NCBI RefSeq assembly: GCF_032075065.1 | Contig: NZ_DAMAZC010000006.1 | Location: 1 to 53,132 of the forward strand | Origin: Atlantibacter sp032075065 | Lineage (GTDB): Bacteria > Pseudomonadota > Gammaproteobacteria > Enterobacterales > Enterobacteriaceae | Reading direction: 5' to 3' | DNA length: 53,132 nucleotides | Shown: in pieces, positions 40,049 through 47,919 of the stretch | Layout of the letters: each line of letters starts with the position of its first letter | Numbering within the stretch: position 1 is the stretch's first letter | Translations under genes and position numbers: made by a program | Notes under the pieces: model-generated | Databases searched by the model: none | What the model saw: only the letters and a program-made list of their open reading frames with translations | What the model was told of the DNA's origin: nothing

Positions 40049-40455
40049 CTGAAGACAACGAAAAGCCGTATGACGATAACACCGTCAGGGACACGAAGGC
40101 TGGCAGGTTGCCGTTCCGGCACATAAAGATTGCGGCATACGTACTGGCATCGCAGCTGCTTATGACCGCGATGATGTGGGTGTATGTGTCGAACACCACG
40201 CCGCAGGTGGTGGTGTTTGATATGAAGGGGACCATCGATCTCTTTAAGGAGCAGTCGGCGCGCCAGAGCCTCAGCGAGGAAACGGCGCGGATCCTGACCG
40301 GGCGGTTTAACGCGGCACTGACCGACAGCCTTAATGACTGGCAGGCCAGCCACAATGCCGTTCTGCTGGTAAAACCGGCGGTGATAAGCGAGCAGACGGA
40401 CATTACGGCAGAAATCCGGGCGGACATTGCCCGTCGCATGCAGGAGGCCAGGTGA
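40045..40455 (+). CDS. trbI: TrbI, pilus retraction-related protein
   Basis: F-type TrbI of 136 residues (F: 128). One membrane helix (IAAYVLASQLLMTAMMWVYV) is followed by a periplasmic region with VVVFDMKGTIDLFKEQ and the late SHNAVLLVKPAVISEQTDIT. It affects pilus retraction in F. It starts inside the traC stop (ATGA) and ends inside the traW start (GTGA). Confidence 0.88.
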   Translation: MTEDNEKPYDDNTVRDTKAGRLPFRHIKIAAYVLASQLLMTAMMWVYVSNTTPQVVVFDMKGTIDLFKEQSARQSLSEETARILTGRFNAALTDSLNDWQASHNAVLLVKPAVISEQTDITAEIRADIARRMQEAR

Positions 40456-41084
40456 GGAAAAAACAGCTGATTGCCCTGGCCCTGCTGGCCCTGTCCGCAG
40501 GCGGCGGGGCAAAGGATTTGGGGACCTGGGGCAACGTCTTTGAGCCGTCAGAGCAGGATATGCTGGTCTTTATACAGGACCGCCTCAAAGGGATGGAGCA
40601 GTCCGGCGAGCTGGACAGGCTCCGGGAAGAGGCAACGGAGCGGGTGAAGAGAAATGCGGTACGACCCGCGCCTGTGGAAGGTCTGACGGCTGCCACAGAC
40701 TACCGGTCATTCCCCTTTGACCCGACCTTTACTGTTAACGAAACCATCACTGACATGCAGGGGAACATCATCGCCCGCAAGGGTGACCAGGTGAACCCGC
40801 TCGATAAGGTGGCGTTCAGCCAGGTGCTCTACTTTATCGACGGAGATGACAGGGACCAGATGGACTGGATCCGGCAGCAGATCGCCGGTCAGACTGCCTT
40901 CAAGGTGATCCTCGTTAACGGCAATATCAGGGAGACCAGCGTTAAGCTGGACGAGCGAATTTACTTCGACCAGGCCGGTATCCTGACCCGCAAGTTTGGT
41001 TTCCGGCATATCCCCGCGCGGATCACCCGTGACGGCCGCGTACTGAAGGTGGAAGAAATTCCGATGGCAGGAGTGAAGAAATGA
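40452..41084 (+). CDS. traW: Pilus assembly protein TraW, GTG start
   Basis: Periplasmic F-specific protein of 210 residues, the same length as in F. A signal peptide (LIALALLALSAGGGA) is followed by KDLGTWGNVFEPSEQDML, FPFDPTFTVNETITDMQGNI (in two parts) and FDQAGILTRKFGFRHIPARI. It acts with TrbC and TraU in pilus assembly. The start is GTG overlapping the trbI stop. In F it is followed directly by traU; here four other genes intervene. Confidence 0.92.
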   Translation: MRKKQLIALALLALSAGGGAKDLGTWGNVFEPSEQDMLVFIQDRLKGMEQSGELDRLREEATERVKRNAVRPAPVEGLTAATDYRSFPFDPTFTVNETITDMQGNIIARKGDQVNPLDKVAFSQVLYFIDGDDRDQMDWIRQQIAGQTAFKVILVNGNIRETSVKLDERIYFDQAGILTRKFGFRHIPARITRDGRVLKVEEIPMAGVKK

Positions 41085-41374
41085 CAGCAACCACATTAGG
41101 TGATTTGTTTCCTGAAATGCGTAAGGCTGTGGCTGACAGTAAACAGAAAAAAGTAAGCAATAAAACCACACGGACCGGCACTGCGGAGCGGCTGAAAGCG
41201 ATCTATCCCGAAATTGAGTCATGGGGCAATGTCTTTGCCGTCAAAGCCTGGAGGATGTGGCTCAGTGCGAACGGCATGGAGCTGGTCGAGCCGGAAGAGC
41301 GGGATGAACGTTTCCCGCAATATCTGGTTGGGTTGATACGGGAAAAAATGGTGGAGATGGGGTCATGGCGCTGA
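41081..41374 (+). CDS. Unassigned tra-operon gene, 97 aa
   Basis: A 97-residue soluble protein of unknown function, beginning inside the traW stop (ATGA). It contains AERLKAIYPEIESWGNVFAVKAW, and WGNVF echoes the WGNVFEPSE motif of TraW, though this is short. It is the first of four genes that separate traW from traU relative to F. No signal peptide or membrane segment is present, so it should be cytoplasmic. Its coupling to traW suggests tight co-expression. Confidence 0.7.
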   Translation: MTATTLGDLFPEMRKAVADSKQKKVSNKTTRTGTAERLKAIYPEIESWGNVFAVKAWRMWLSANGMELVEPEERDERFPQYLVGLIREKMVEMGSWR

Positions 41375-41934
41375 CTGACTGTTTTATCGGTACGGAATTG
41401 CTACCGGGCATCATTAGCTGCGTGCGGGAAGGTGAAAACATGTCCTGTGTCGTTAACGTTCCGCTGTTGCTGAGTGGATGTGTGGCTCTGCTGATTGCAG
41501 CCGAGCTGGTCCGCAAATTACGTAACCGCCGTCGGGCACCAGAGATAAAAGCAACCCGGCCCGTCCCGTTGAGGTTTGCCAGCCAGGAACAGGCTGATGC
41601 CGTCTGGCAGTATGCAAATACACATATGTACCAGTATGTCCTTGTCGAGCTTGAAAGAGCGTTGTCGGCGGAAGGTTATATCCTGACACGCGATCCCGCC
41701 CGGTGCGTAATTCTGACCAGCGCCAGCCAGCACCGTCTGGCCAGAGAAATGTTCCTGGCGCGCGAACGCTTCCTGACGCCGATGCGACCGGAAAGCCAGA
41801 TGGAGGAAGCTGCCGATGAATGTAGCCTGAATGGATATTCGGCACAGTGGCTGGCCTGCCTGCTGCGGGGATGTGAGCTGCAGGGCTGGTACGTTACGCA
41901 GCCTGAGCAGGCAACCGGTACGCTTTCCGATTAA
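41365..41934 (+). CDS. Unassigned membrane-anchored protein, up to 189 aa
   Basis: A protein of up to 189 residues that overlaps the previous gene by ten bases. A membrane segment (VPLLLSGCVALLIAAELV) is followed by a basic stretch and a cytoplasmic helical domain with ADAVWQYANTHMYQYVLVEL and YSAQWLACLLRGCELQGWYV. An internal ATG at 41440 has a better ribosome binding site (GAAGGTG) and puts the membrane helix near the N-terminus; the true start may be there. No family is recognised. Confidence 0.6.
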   Translation: MALTDCFIGTELLPGIISCVREGENMSCVVNVPLLLSGCVALLIAAELVRKLRNRRRAPEIKATRPVPLRFASQEQADAVWQYANTHMYQYVLVELERALSAEGYILTRDPARCVILTSASQHRLAREMFLARERFLTPMRPESQMEEAADECSLNGYSAQWLACLLRGCELQGWYVTQPEQATGTLSD

Positions 41935-41952
41935 CCCCGACAAGGTAACAGC

Positions 41953-42174
41953 ATGAAACAAGACCCTGAAACTGCAAAGGGCCGGAATGTCATCATCTCG
42001 TCAGTTCGCCATGATGAAGGTTCTGCCAGACAGCTCGAGGAGATCCTGAAAAGCAATCCGCTCTACAGACCCTCAGCCGTACTTCGCGGTGCCATCCTTG
42101 CCCTGTATGAAATGGATCAGGAACAGCAGCTTGCCATCATCATGAAAGCGGCGGCCGGCTCCAGAAACCATTAA
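41953..42174 (+). CDS. Small protein, 73 aa, possibly ribbon-helix-helix-like
   Basis: A 73-residue protein with NVIISSVRHDEGSARQLEEIL then LYRPSAVLRGAILALYEM. The beta strand followed by two helices is suggestive of a ribbon-helix-helix DNA-binding fold, but the match is weak. It lies in the insertion between traW and traU and could regulate the neighbouring genes. The start follows CAAGGTAACAGC. Confidence 0.5.
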   Translation: MKQDPETAKGRNVIISSVRHDEGSARQLEEILKSNPLYRPSAVLRGAILALYEMDQEQQLAIIMKAAAGSRNH

Positions 42175-42234
42175 CTCTTTCTTTTAAGCCCTTCCGTCAG
42201 CCCGGCGGTAGCGGCCCTCCCGGAGACAGTATCC

Positions 42235-42558
42235 ATGACTTTTCCTGAACACATCGGGCCGGTGACGGTCGTCCGTGATCCTGACGGCTTCTGGACCCAC
42301 CCCCGTTATTTTAATCCTGAAGGTGATGAAGCCAGCCGCGGCGAATTCGGTGACTGGCTGCACCGGCATAACCTGACCTGCGCGACCTGCTGGATGGAAA
42401 ACGACGCGCCACCTCATGTCATGGCAGCCTGGGTTGCGGGAAACGGTGATGTCAGTGACTGGCATCCCTCCATGTCGGCAGGTGAAGGCTGGTTTATCGG
42501 CTCTGTCCACGACACCGAAGACGGTCCGGTCTGCGTCTGGCTGCGGGAGGCGCGATGA
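42235..42558 (+). CDS. Unassigned protein, 107 aa, before traU
   Basis: A 107-residue acidic protein rich in Trp (FWTHPRYFNPEGDEASRGEF, CATCWMENDAP and CVWLREAR). It includes a CxxC pair in TCATCW. The pattern resembles small phage-related proteins, but I cannot name a family. Its stop overlaps the traU start (ATGA), so it is translated together with traU. Start context (GGAGACAGTATCC) is good. Confidence 0.6.
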   Translation: MTFPEHIGPVTVVRDPDGFWTHPRYFNPEGDEASRGEFGDWLHRHNLTCATCWMENDAPPHVMAAWVAGNGDVSDWHPSMSAGEGWFIGSVHDTEDGPVCVWLREAR

Positions 42559-43544
42559 AAGGATGGTATTGCTGGTTACTGGCGCTTGTACTCAGCAGCC
42601 CCTCAGCGGTATCCGCAGCGTCCACCAATGCCGGAGAGGGGCGCTGGGTTAACCCCATTTCGGATGTGTGCTGGAAATGCCTTTTCCCCATGTCAGTCGG
42701 CAGTATAAAGCTGGCATCGGGACCACAGCCGGATACCAGTAACCCGGCGTCACCCATCCAGATATGCTCTTATGGCGTGTTATATCGCATGGGGCTTGCC
42801 ATCGGGTACTGGGAGCCCACGGCAATGACCGATGTCACCCGTGAGCCTGGCGTCATGGTGAATATGGGGGGATTCAAAATTGATCTCGGGCGTACCGGTA
42901 CGGGTACGGCCGGTCAAAGTGACCGGCCTGCCGCCGGCGCGTTCTACCACGTTCACTGGTATAAGTACCCGCTTATTTCCTGGCTCAGCATCATGACCAG
43001 TACTGGCTGCTTCCAGGGCGGGGATATGGACATTGCCTATATGTCTGAAGTCGACCCTCTCTGGAACGACAGCACGCTGTCAATGATGATCAACCCGGAG
43101 GCCGCGCTTTTCGGGAACCTGATTTCTCAGGCTGCCTGTGCAGCTGATGCCGTCGCCAGTACCGCCGGGGTGCCATTGTCGCCACTGTTCTGGTGTGCCG
43201 GCAGCCAGGGCAGTATGTACCCTTTCACCGGGTATACCAGCGGTGAGTTTTCACCACTGGAGTCCTCCCTGCTGGTTAGCGAGCGGATGGCCTTCAAGCT
43301 GCACCGTGAGGGACTGGTCATGAATACCGTCGGCGCGGATTATGCCGTCTGTTATCAGTACCCCTCACCGATTGTGCCCAAAGAGCGCTGGCGCTACCAG
43401 ATGGTCAACATGTACCCCGAAACCAACAGCTGTCACGCCTTCGGGGCCAGCACCCAGACATGGGGCACACCCCATAACTCCCCCCAGTCGAAGAAAAACT
43501 TCGGTTATCTGCTGTGGCGCAAACGCAACTGCGTCTACACATGA
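42555..43544 (+). CDS. traU: Mating-pair protein TraU
   Basis: Periplasmic F-specific protein of 329 residues (F: 330). A signal peptide (ending SAVSAAS) precedes a Cys-rich mature part with NPISDVCWKCLFPMSVG, MGLAIGYWEPTAMTDVTREP (split by the membrane-proximal turn), NRSTA-like YPLISWLSIMTSTGC, and the late GYLLWRKRNCVYT. It supports DNA transfer and pilus assembly with TraW and TrbC. It overlaps the preceding gene. Confidence 0.93.
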   Translation: MKGWYCWLLALVLSSPSAVSAASTNAGEGRWVNPISDVCWKCLFPMSVGSIKLASGPQPDTSNPASPIQICSYGVLYRMGLAIGYWEPTAMTDVTREPGVMVNMGGFKIDLGRTGTGTAGQSDRPAAGAFYHVHWYKYPLISWLSIMTSTGCFQGGDMDIAYMSEVDPLWNDSTLSMMINPEAALFGNLISQAACAADAVASTAGVPLSPLFWCAGSQGSMYPFTGYTSGEFSPLESSLLVSERMAFKLHREGLVMNTVGADYAVCYQYPSPIVPKERWRYQMVNMYPETNSCHAFGASTQTWGTPHNSPQSKKNFGYLLWRKRNCVYT

Positions 43545-43553
43545 GGTCAGATT

Positions 43554-44174
43554 ATGAGAACGCTTTTTGCTCAGGCTCTGCTGGTCAGTGGCCTGCTTTC
43601 CTTCGCGTCAGTTACTGCAGCCAGCGGGCATGCAACCACTTCAGGTCAGGATATGGAATGGATGAAACAGCAACAACAGGCTCTGCAACAGTTCATGAAT
43701 GGTTTGCACAACCGCACGGTTCAGCTGCCGCCGCAGCAGGAAGACCTGATTAAGCGCCTGCAGGATGACATTCAGAACCAGCAAAACAGACAGGAAGCCT
43801 CCGGAAAACGCACATTTAAAGCCATTTATTTCGTCAGTCTGGGGTTACCGCGTGAAGGCCTCCTTCCTGCGCTCAGGGACGCAAATCATTACGGCATTCC
43901 GGCAACAGTACGGGGCCTTGTGAATAACGATGTCAGGCAGACTGCATCCGCGATGTTTGAGCTGGCAAAGGAAGATAAAAATACTGGCGTACAGATTGAC
44001 CCGACGCTGTTCAGTGAATATGGCATCACTGCCGTTCCGGCATTAGTGGTGACCTGTCCGGGGCGCTATGACGTGATCCGCGGGAGCCTGCCTCTGAAAC
44101 AGGCGCTGGAAAAAGTTGTTGAGTCCGGCGAATGCGCTGACACCGCGCGCCAGCTTCTGGAGGGCACCCGATGA
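43554..44174 (+). CDS. trbC: F-type TrbC
   Basis: Periplasmic protein of 206 residues (F: 212). A signal peptide and a Gln-rich stretch (MKQQQQALQQFMNGL) lead to the TrbC_Ftype domain with FKAIYFVSLGLPREGLLPAL and GITAVPALVVTCPGRYDVIRG (in two parts), a thioredoxin-like fold without CxxC. It works with TraW in pilus assembly. Its stop overlaps traN. Confidence 0.9.
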   Translation: MRTLFAQALLVSGLLSFASVTAASGHATTSGQDMEWMKQQQQALQQFMNGLHNRTVQLPPQQEDLIKRLQDDIQNQQNRQEASGKRTFKAIYFVSLGLPREGLLPALRDANHYGIPATVRGLVNNDVRQTASAMFELAKEDKNTGVQIDPTLFSEYGITAVPALVVTCPGRYDVIRGSLPLKQALEKVVESGECADTARQLLEGTR

Positions 44175-46000
44175 AAACCGCCCTTGCCGTGCTGTTTTCC
44201 CTGATACCCGTCGTGGCCCTGGCGGATGCAAACAGTGATGCGTTCAATGCCGGCGCAAGCTATGGAAAGGGTAATGCTTCTCAGGGCACCGGCAGCCTTA
44301 AAAACCCGGGCACGGTCACCGGATCCATTCCGGGATACACGTCCAGCCCACCGGAGTCTGGTTATTACGGCGGCGTAACGGGGGGTGATGGTGGACTGAG
44401 CGACAAGGGCCAGGCCGCCCTGGGCAACAGCGATGCCGGTCAGTCAGTCATTGATTCGGGCGTAAAGAATCCTCTTCCGGCTATCGATCCCAACGCGCCC
44501 TTCATTACGGCAGGTAAAGAGGCGGAAGGCAGCGCGGGTGACATTGTTAACGGTACCAGTCAGCAATGTACGCAGACATCCGTAACAAAGTCCGTGTTTG
44601 AAAACTTCACCTGCAGCGCGGATGCAGCCGTACAAAAAACCTGTACGCGCGATACTCAGATTGGCGGATATTACGAAAACACCACGGAGTACCGGACGGT
44701 TTCATTCGATAATAATACGCTGGCATGGTCGAAAGATTCTAATCACGTGTACGGCACGTTTACGATGCCTGCCGACGGGGTACTTATCAGCGGGAATATT
44801 TATACCCGCACCAGGATTGGATATGACGTCACGGTATCCTTTCAGGGACAGGAATGGAAAATCCACGTAAAAAATGCCAACTGGACTGAATATAACTGGG
44901 GGCTGAATGTCGCGGGACAGGGGGTTTCAGCCGGTCAGCAGCTGCAGGTTGCATTTCGCCCGGACAGTAATCGACTTGTCAGCGGATTTCTCAACTATGT
45001 GACAACGGGTACGCAGGCTGTACGGGTTGAGCTGACGTACCAGGTTAACACTAAAAAATGGGTGCCCACCACATCCACGGCAGCGGCCTGCGCCGATAAT
45101 CCGGGCGGCAAGCTCATCAGCTCTGTCTGCTCCATTCCTGGCGGCTATCGTCAGACGGTTGCAGACGGGATTGTTCAGTCAGTCTACAGCGACTGCTGGC
45201 AGTACACCGATACCTATCTGGTCAGCGAAACGACAGTGGGCACCTGCGCTTCATTACGAAACAATCCCTCCTGCACCCAGGCAGGCGCAACCTGTATCGA
45301 AACGCTGGACGGTATGTGCGCTCACATTCAGTACCTTTTCCAGTGCCAGAAGGTGTTTAACTCAAGCGGGCTGCTTTGTGGTGGACAGTATTTTTGTAAG
45401 ACCGGTAACTGCAGCGATACCGAAGGCGCAGGAGACAGTGGTTTTGATGTGGCTGTGGCAAAACTGGCCGGGCTTGCATCAGCAGCTGATGACGTGAAAA
45501 ACGATACCGTTAATGTTAAAGCGTTTACCGGCAAAGCCATGAGTTGTCGTAAAGCGTTTGCAGGCTTTTCTAACTGTTGTAAGGATTCCGGCTGGGGACA
45601 GGATACCGGCCTTGCCGCCTGCAATTCCGATGAAATGGCCCTCGGTCAGGCGAAGCAGAAGAAAATTACCGTCAGTATTGGAGAGCGATGCGATCACCAG
45701 GTGCTGGGGGTATGCGTACAAAAAAGTAAGGTTTACTGCGTATTTGACGGGAAGCTGGCGCGCATTATCCAGGAGCAGGGGCGGCGGGATCAACTGGGTA
45801 TTGGCTTCGGAAGCGGCAATTCTCCGAACTGCAGTGGTATTACCGTTCCCCAGTTACAGGCAATTAACTTTGACCTTATTAACTTCTCTGACTTTTACTC
45901 CGACCTGATGAATAACCAGAAAATCCCGGATACCAGCACGCAGGTAAAACTCATCAAGGATCGCATTGCAGCCCAGGTGAATCAGCAGGGAGGCAAATGA
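44171..46000 (+). CDS. traN: Mating-pair stabilisation adhesin TraN
   Basis: Large Cys-rich outer-membrane protein of 609 residues (F: 602). A signal peptide (ending VVALA) precedes a Gly-rich N-terminal part. A variable tip follows (about residues 160-300, including WSKDSNHVYGTF and GQEWKIHVKNANW). The conserved Cys-rich C-terminal half has AFSGKAMSCRKAF-like FTGKAMSCRKAFAGFSNCC. TraN grips a recipient outer-membrane protein; the tip decides which one. It overlaps trbC and traF, and trbE, found next in F, is missing. Confidence 0.93.
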   Translation: MKTALAVLFSLIPVVALADANSDAFNAGASYGKGNASQGTGSLKNPGTVTGSIPGYTSSPPESGYYGGVTGGDGGLSDKGQAALGNSDAGQSVIDSGVKNPLPAIDPNAPFITAGKEAEGSAGDIVNGTSQQCTQTSVTKSVFENFTCSADAAVQKTCTRDTQIGGYYENTTEYRTVSFDNNTLAWSKDSNHVYGTFTMPADGVLISGNIYTRTRIGYDVTVSFQGQEWKIHVKNANWTEYNWGLNVAGQGVSAGQQLQVAFRPDSNRLVSGFLNYVTTGTQAVRVELTYQVNTKKWVPTTSTAAACADNPGGKLISSVCSIPGGYRQTVADGIVQSVYSDCWQYTDTYLVSETTVGTCASLRNNPSCTQAGATCIETLDGMCAHIQYLFQCQKVFNSSGLLCGGQYFCKTGNCSDTEGAGDSGFDVAVAKLAGLASAADDVKNDTVNVKAFTGKAMSCRKAFAGFSNCCKDSGWGQDTGLAACNSDEMALGQAKQKKITVSIGERCDHQVLGVCVQKSKVYCVFDGKLARIIQEQGRRDQLGIGFGSGNSPNCSGITVPQLQAINFDLINFSDFYSDLMNNQKIPDTSTQVKLIKDRIAAQVNQQGGK

Positions 46001-46779
46001 TGATGCGTCTTCTTTGCGCGATGATGATGGCAGCGCTCAGCCTGCCGGTGGCGGCGGAAGAGATAATTACTCCCGCGAAGCCGTTCACCGGCTGGTTCTG
46101 GTATAACGAGCCGAAAAAAGCGCCAGAGCCCGGACCCGCGCCGGCACAGCCCGCCCCTGCCGTTCCTGATTTCAGCAAGCTTTCCGCGCAGGAGCAGGCG
46201 AAGGTACTGCGGGGATTTACGATGGAGGCGCTTAACCGCGCCATTCTTTATCCCACGCGGGAAAATACGGCGACGTTCCTGCGCTGGCAACGATTCTGGA
46301 CCGACCGCGGCTCGATGTTCAGCCAGTCCTTTGCGGCTGCGCAACTGAGCCACCCGGACCTCGACTACAACCTTGAATACCCGCACTACAACAGCATGGC
46401 ACCTTTTGTGCAGAGCCGTGACCAGCAAAAACAACAGGACGCGGTGATGCAGCTGGCGCAACGGTACGGACTTTTTTATTTCTACCGGGGCAGTGACCCG
46501 ATCGACGTACAGATGGCCGGTGTGGTAGCGGACTTCGCAAAACACAACGGGATATCCCTTATCCCGGTCTCGGTCGACGGCCAGGTCGCCGCCTCGTTGC
46601 CACAGAGCCGGCCGGACACGGGGCAGGCCCGGACAATGAATATCACGCATTTCCCGGCGCTGATGCTGGTTGAACCGAAAAGCCGCCACTTTCGCGCACT
46701 CTCCTATGGCTTCATGACCCAGGATGACCTGTCGAAGCGATTCCTGAACGTGGCCACCGGTTTTAAACCTAATTCGTAA
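45997..46779 (+). CDS. traF: Pilus assembly protein TraF
   Basis: Periplasmic thioredoxin-fold protein of 260 residues (F: 247). A signal peptide (ending LPVAAEE) is followed by PFTGWFWYNEPKK, a Pro-rich stretch, and YGLFYFYRGSDPIDVQMAGV, where the CxxC of thioredoxins is absent, as in other TraF proteins. NITHFPALMLVEPKSR is also typical. Three in-frame ATG codons (45997, 46000, 46003) are possible starts. Confidence 0.92.
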   Translation: MMMRLLCAMMMAALSLPVAAEEIITPAKPFTGWFWYNEPKKAPEPGPAPAQPAPAVPDFSKLSAQEQAKVLRGFTMEALNRAILYPTRENTATFLRWQRFWTDRGSMFSQSFAAAQLSHPDLDYNLEYPHYNSMAPFVQSRDQQKQQDAVMQLAQRYGLFYFYRGSDPIDVQMAGVVADFAKHNGISLIPVSVDGQVAASLPQSRPDTGQARTMNITHFPALMLVEPKSRHFRALSYGFMTQDDLSKRFLNVATGFKPNS

Positions 46780-46812
46780 CGACTTCTGCTGGACAGAAAA
46801 AGGAACAATCTG

Positions 46813-47031
46813 ATGAACGTTAGTTTTTTTATCAGCCTCACTTTCTGGGGCCTGCTGGCGCTTGTGCTGAGCGAGCTGATAACGCTTTCCGCCACACGAA
46901 CCCAGACCGGGCTGTTCTGGCTGGGCTACGGACTGTGGGCCATCGCCGCCGGCATGGTAGTGTTTGCCGGTATTCGTGCCGTGCAGGAACGTCGTGCCAG
47001 ACAACGCAGGGAGACCAGACATGAACTTTAA
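46813..47031 (+). CDS. Small membrane protein (TrbA-like by position)
   Basis: A 72-residue protein with two hydrophobic helices (FFISLTFWGLLALVLSELI and GLFWLGYGLWAIAAGMVVFA) and a very basic tail (RRARQRRETRHEL). In F the place between traF and trbB holds trbA, artA and traQ. This protein could correspond to TrbA or TrbE in a shortened form, or stand in for the TraQ chaperone, but the sequence does not decide. It overlaps trbB by eleven bases. Confidence 0.6.
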   Translation: MNVSFFISLTFWGLLALVLSELITLSATRTQTGLFWLGYGLWAIAAGMVVFAGIRAVQERRARQRRETRHEL

Positions 47032-47632
47032 AACAGGCCTGGCCACAGTGATGTTGTTCGTGCCGGTTGTGTCTTATGCCGGCGCGCGCGAAGAACTGAT
47101 GGCGATTGAAGCGGCCAAATCCGGGGTGCCCGTAACGGTTACAGCGGGCGTCACTGCCCCGCCACCGGCTGGCCTGCCGGAAAGTCTGATGGCCCTGCCC
47201 GACGGGCGCCGCGCGAATATGAAGGACTATGCCATGGTGCTTTTTATGCAGTCCCACTGCCAGTACAGCGCGAAGTTTGACCCGCAGCTGAAGCGCTGGG
47301 CGGATCAACATAATATCCGGGTGTATCCCTACACGCTCGACGGCGGCGGCGATGCCGCGTATCCGGTTCCGATGATCCCGCGAAAAACGGACCCGGCCGC
47401 GCCCATCGCCGACGAAATTATGACCTTTTTTGGTAACGGCTTACCGATTGCCACACCAACCGCGTTTGTCGTGAACGTCAACACCCTGAAGGCGTATCCG
47501 CTGATGCAGGGTGTGATGGAAATTCCTGCGCTGGAAAGCCGCTGGGCCAGCCTGGTCCAGGCCGATATGGACAACCTCGATCCCGGCATGCTGCCGCCGA
47601 TGCCGGCGAGCAGTCAGCTCACGCCTCAGTAA
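47021..47632 (+). CDS. trbB: Thiol isomerase-like TrbB with CxxS active site
   Basis: Periplasmic thioredoxin-fold protein of 203 residues (F: 181). A signal peptide (ending SYAGA) precedes the fold, with VLFMQSHCQYSAKFDP and YPYTLDGGGDAAYP as in F TrbB. F TrbB has CxxC (CPYC), whereas here the second Cys is Ser (Cys80-Gln-Tyr-Ser83). The protein can form a mixed disulfide but cannot resolve it in the usual way, so it would act as an isomerase or chaperone rather than an oxidant. TPTAFVVNVNTLKAYPLMQG after it carries the cis-Pro. The ATG at 47021 lies within the end of the previous gene. Confidence 0.87.
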   Translation: MNFKTGLATVMLFVPVVSYAGAREELMAIEAAKSGVPVTVTAGVTAPPPAGLPESLMALPDGRRANMKDYAMVLFMQSHCQYSAKFDPQLKRWADQHNIRVYPYTLDGGGDAAYPVPMIPRKTDPAAPIADEIMTFFGNGLPIATPTAFVVNVNTLKAYPLMQGVMEIPALESRWASLVQADMDNLDPGMLPPMPASSQLTPQ

Positions 47633-47649
47633 AAAAAGCGGACTACAAC

Positions 47650-47919
47650 ATGACTATAAACACGTATGCATTATCGCGTACCGAGCGGGTGTGGCTGTTA
47701 TTCGGCGTCACGATGCTTGTGTCAGCGGCATTCTACGGATCCCTTGCTGCCCGGGCTGTTCGCGCCATGCTCCGCCCGGAGCTGGCCCTCTTCCTCCTGG
47801 ACTTCCCGGTTCTGCTGCTCATTTCGCTCTGTGCGGGCTTTTTCCTGTCAGCAGCCGGTCATTACGTCGTGCGCATCTTACTGAAAGAAAAAGTAATGAG
47901 GAGGACGAAGCATGGTTAA
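47650..47919 (+). CDS. Small membrane protein before traH (TrbF/TrbJ-like by position)
   Basis: An 89-residue protein with two hydrophobic helices (VWLLFGVTMLVSAAFYGSL and FLLDFPVLLLISLCAGFFL) and a basic C-terminus. F has trbJ and trbF between trbB and traH, and TrbF has a similar design, but I cannot confirm the match. It overlaps traH by eight bases, so it is translated with it. Confidence 0.6.
   Translation: MTINTYALSRTERVWLLFGVTMLVSAAFYGSLAARAVRAMLRPELALFLLDFPVLLLISLCAGFFLSAAGHYVVRILLKEKVMRRTKHG

Noticed and set aside
45982..47046. A 354-codon minus-strand frame opposite traF and trbB
   Set aside because: It is antisense to well-identified genes and its length follows from their GC-rich codon use.
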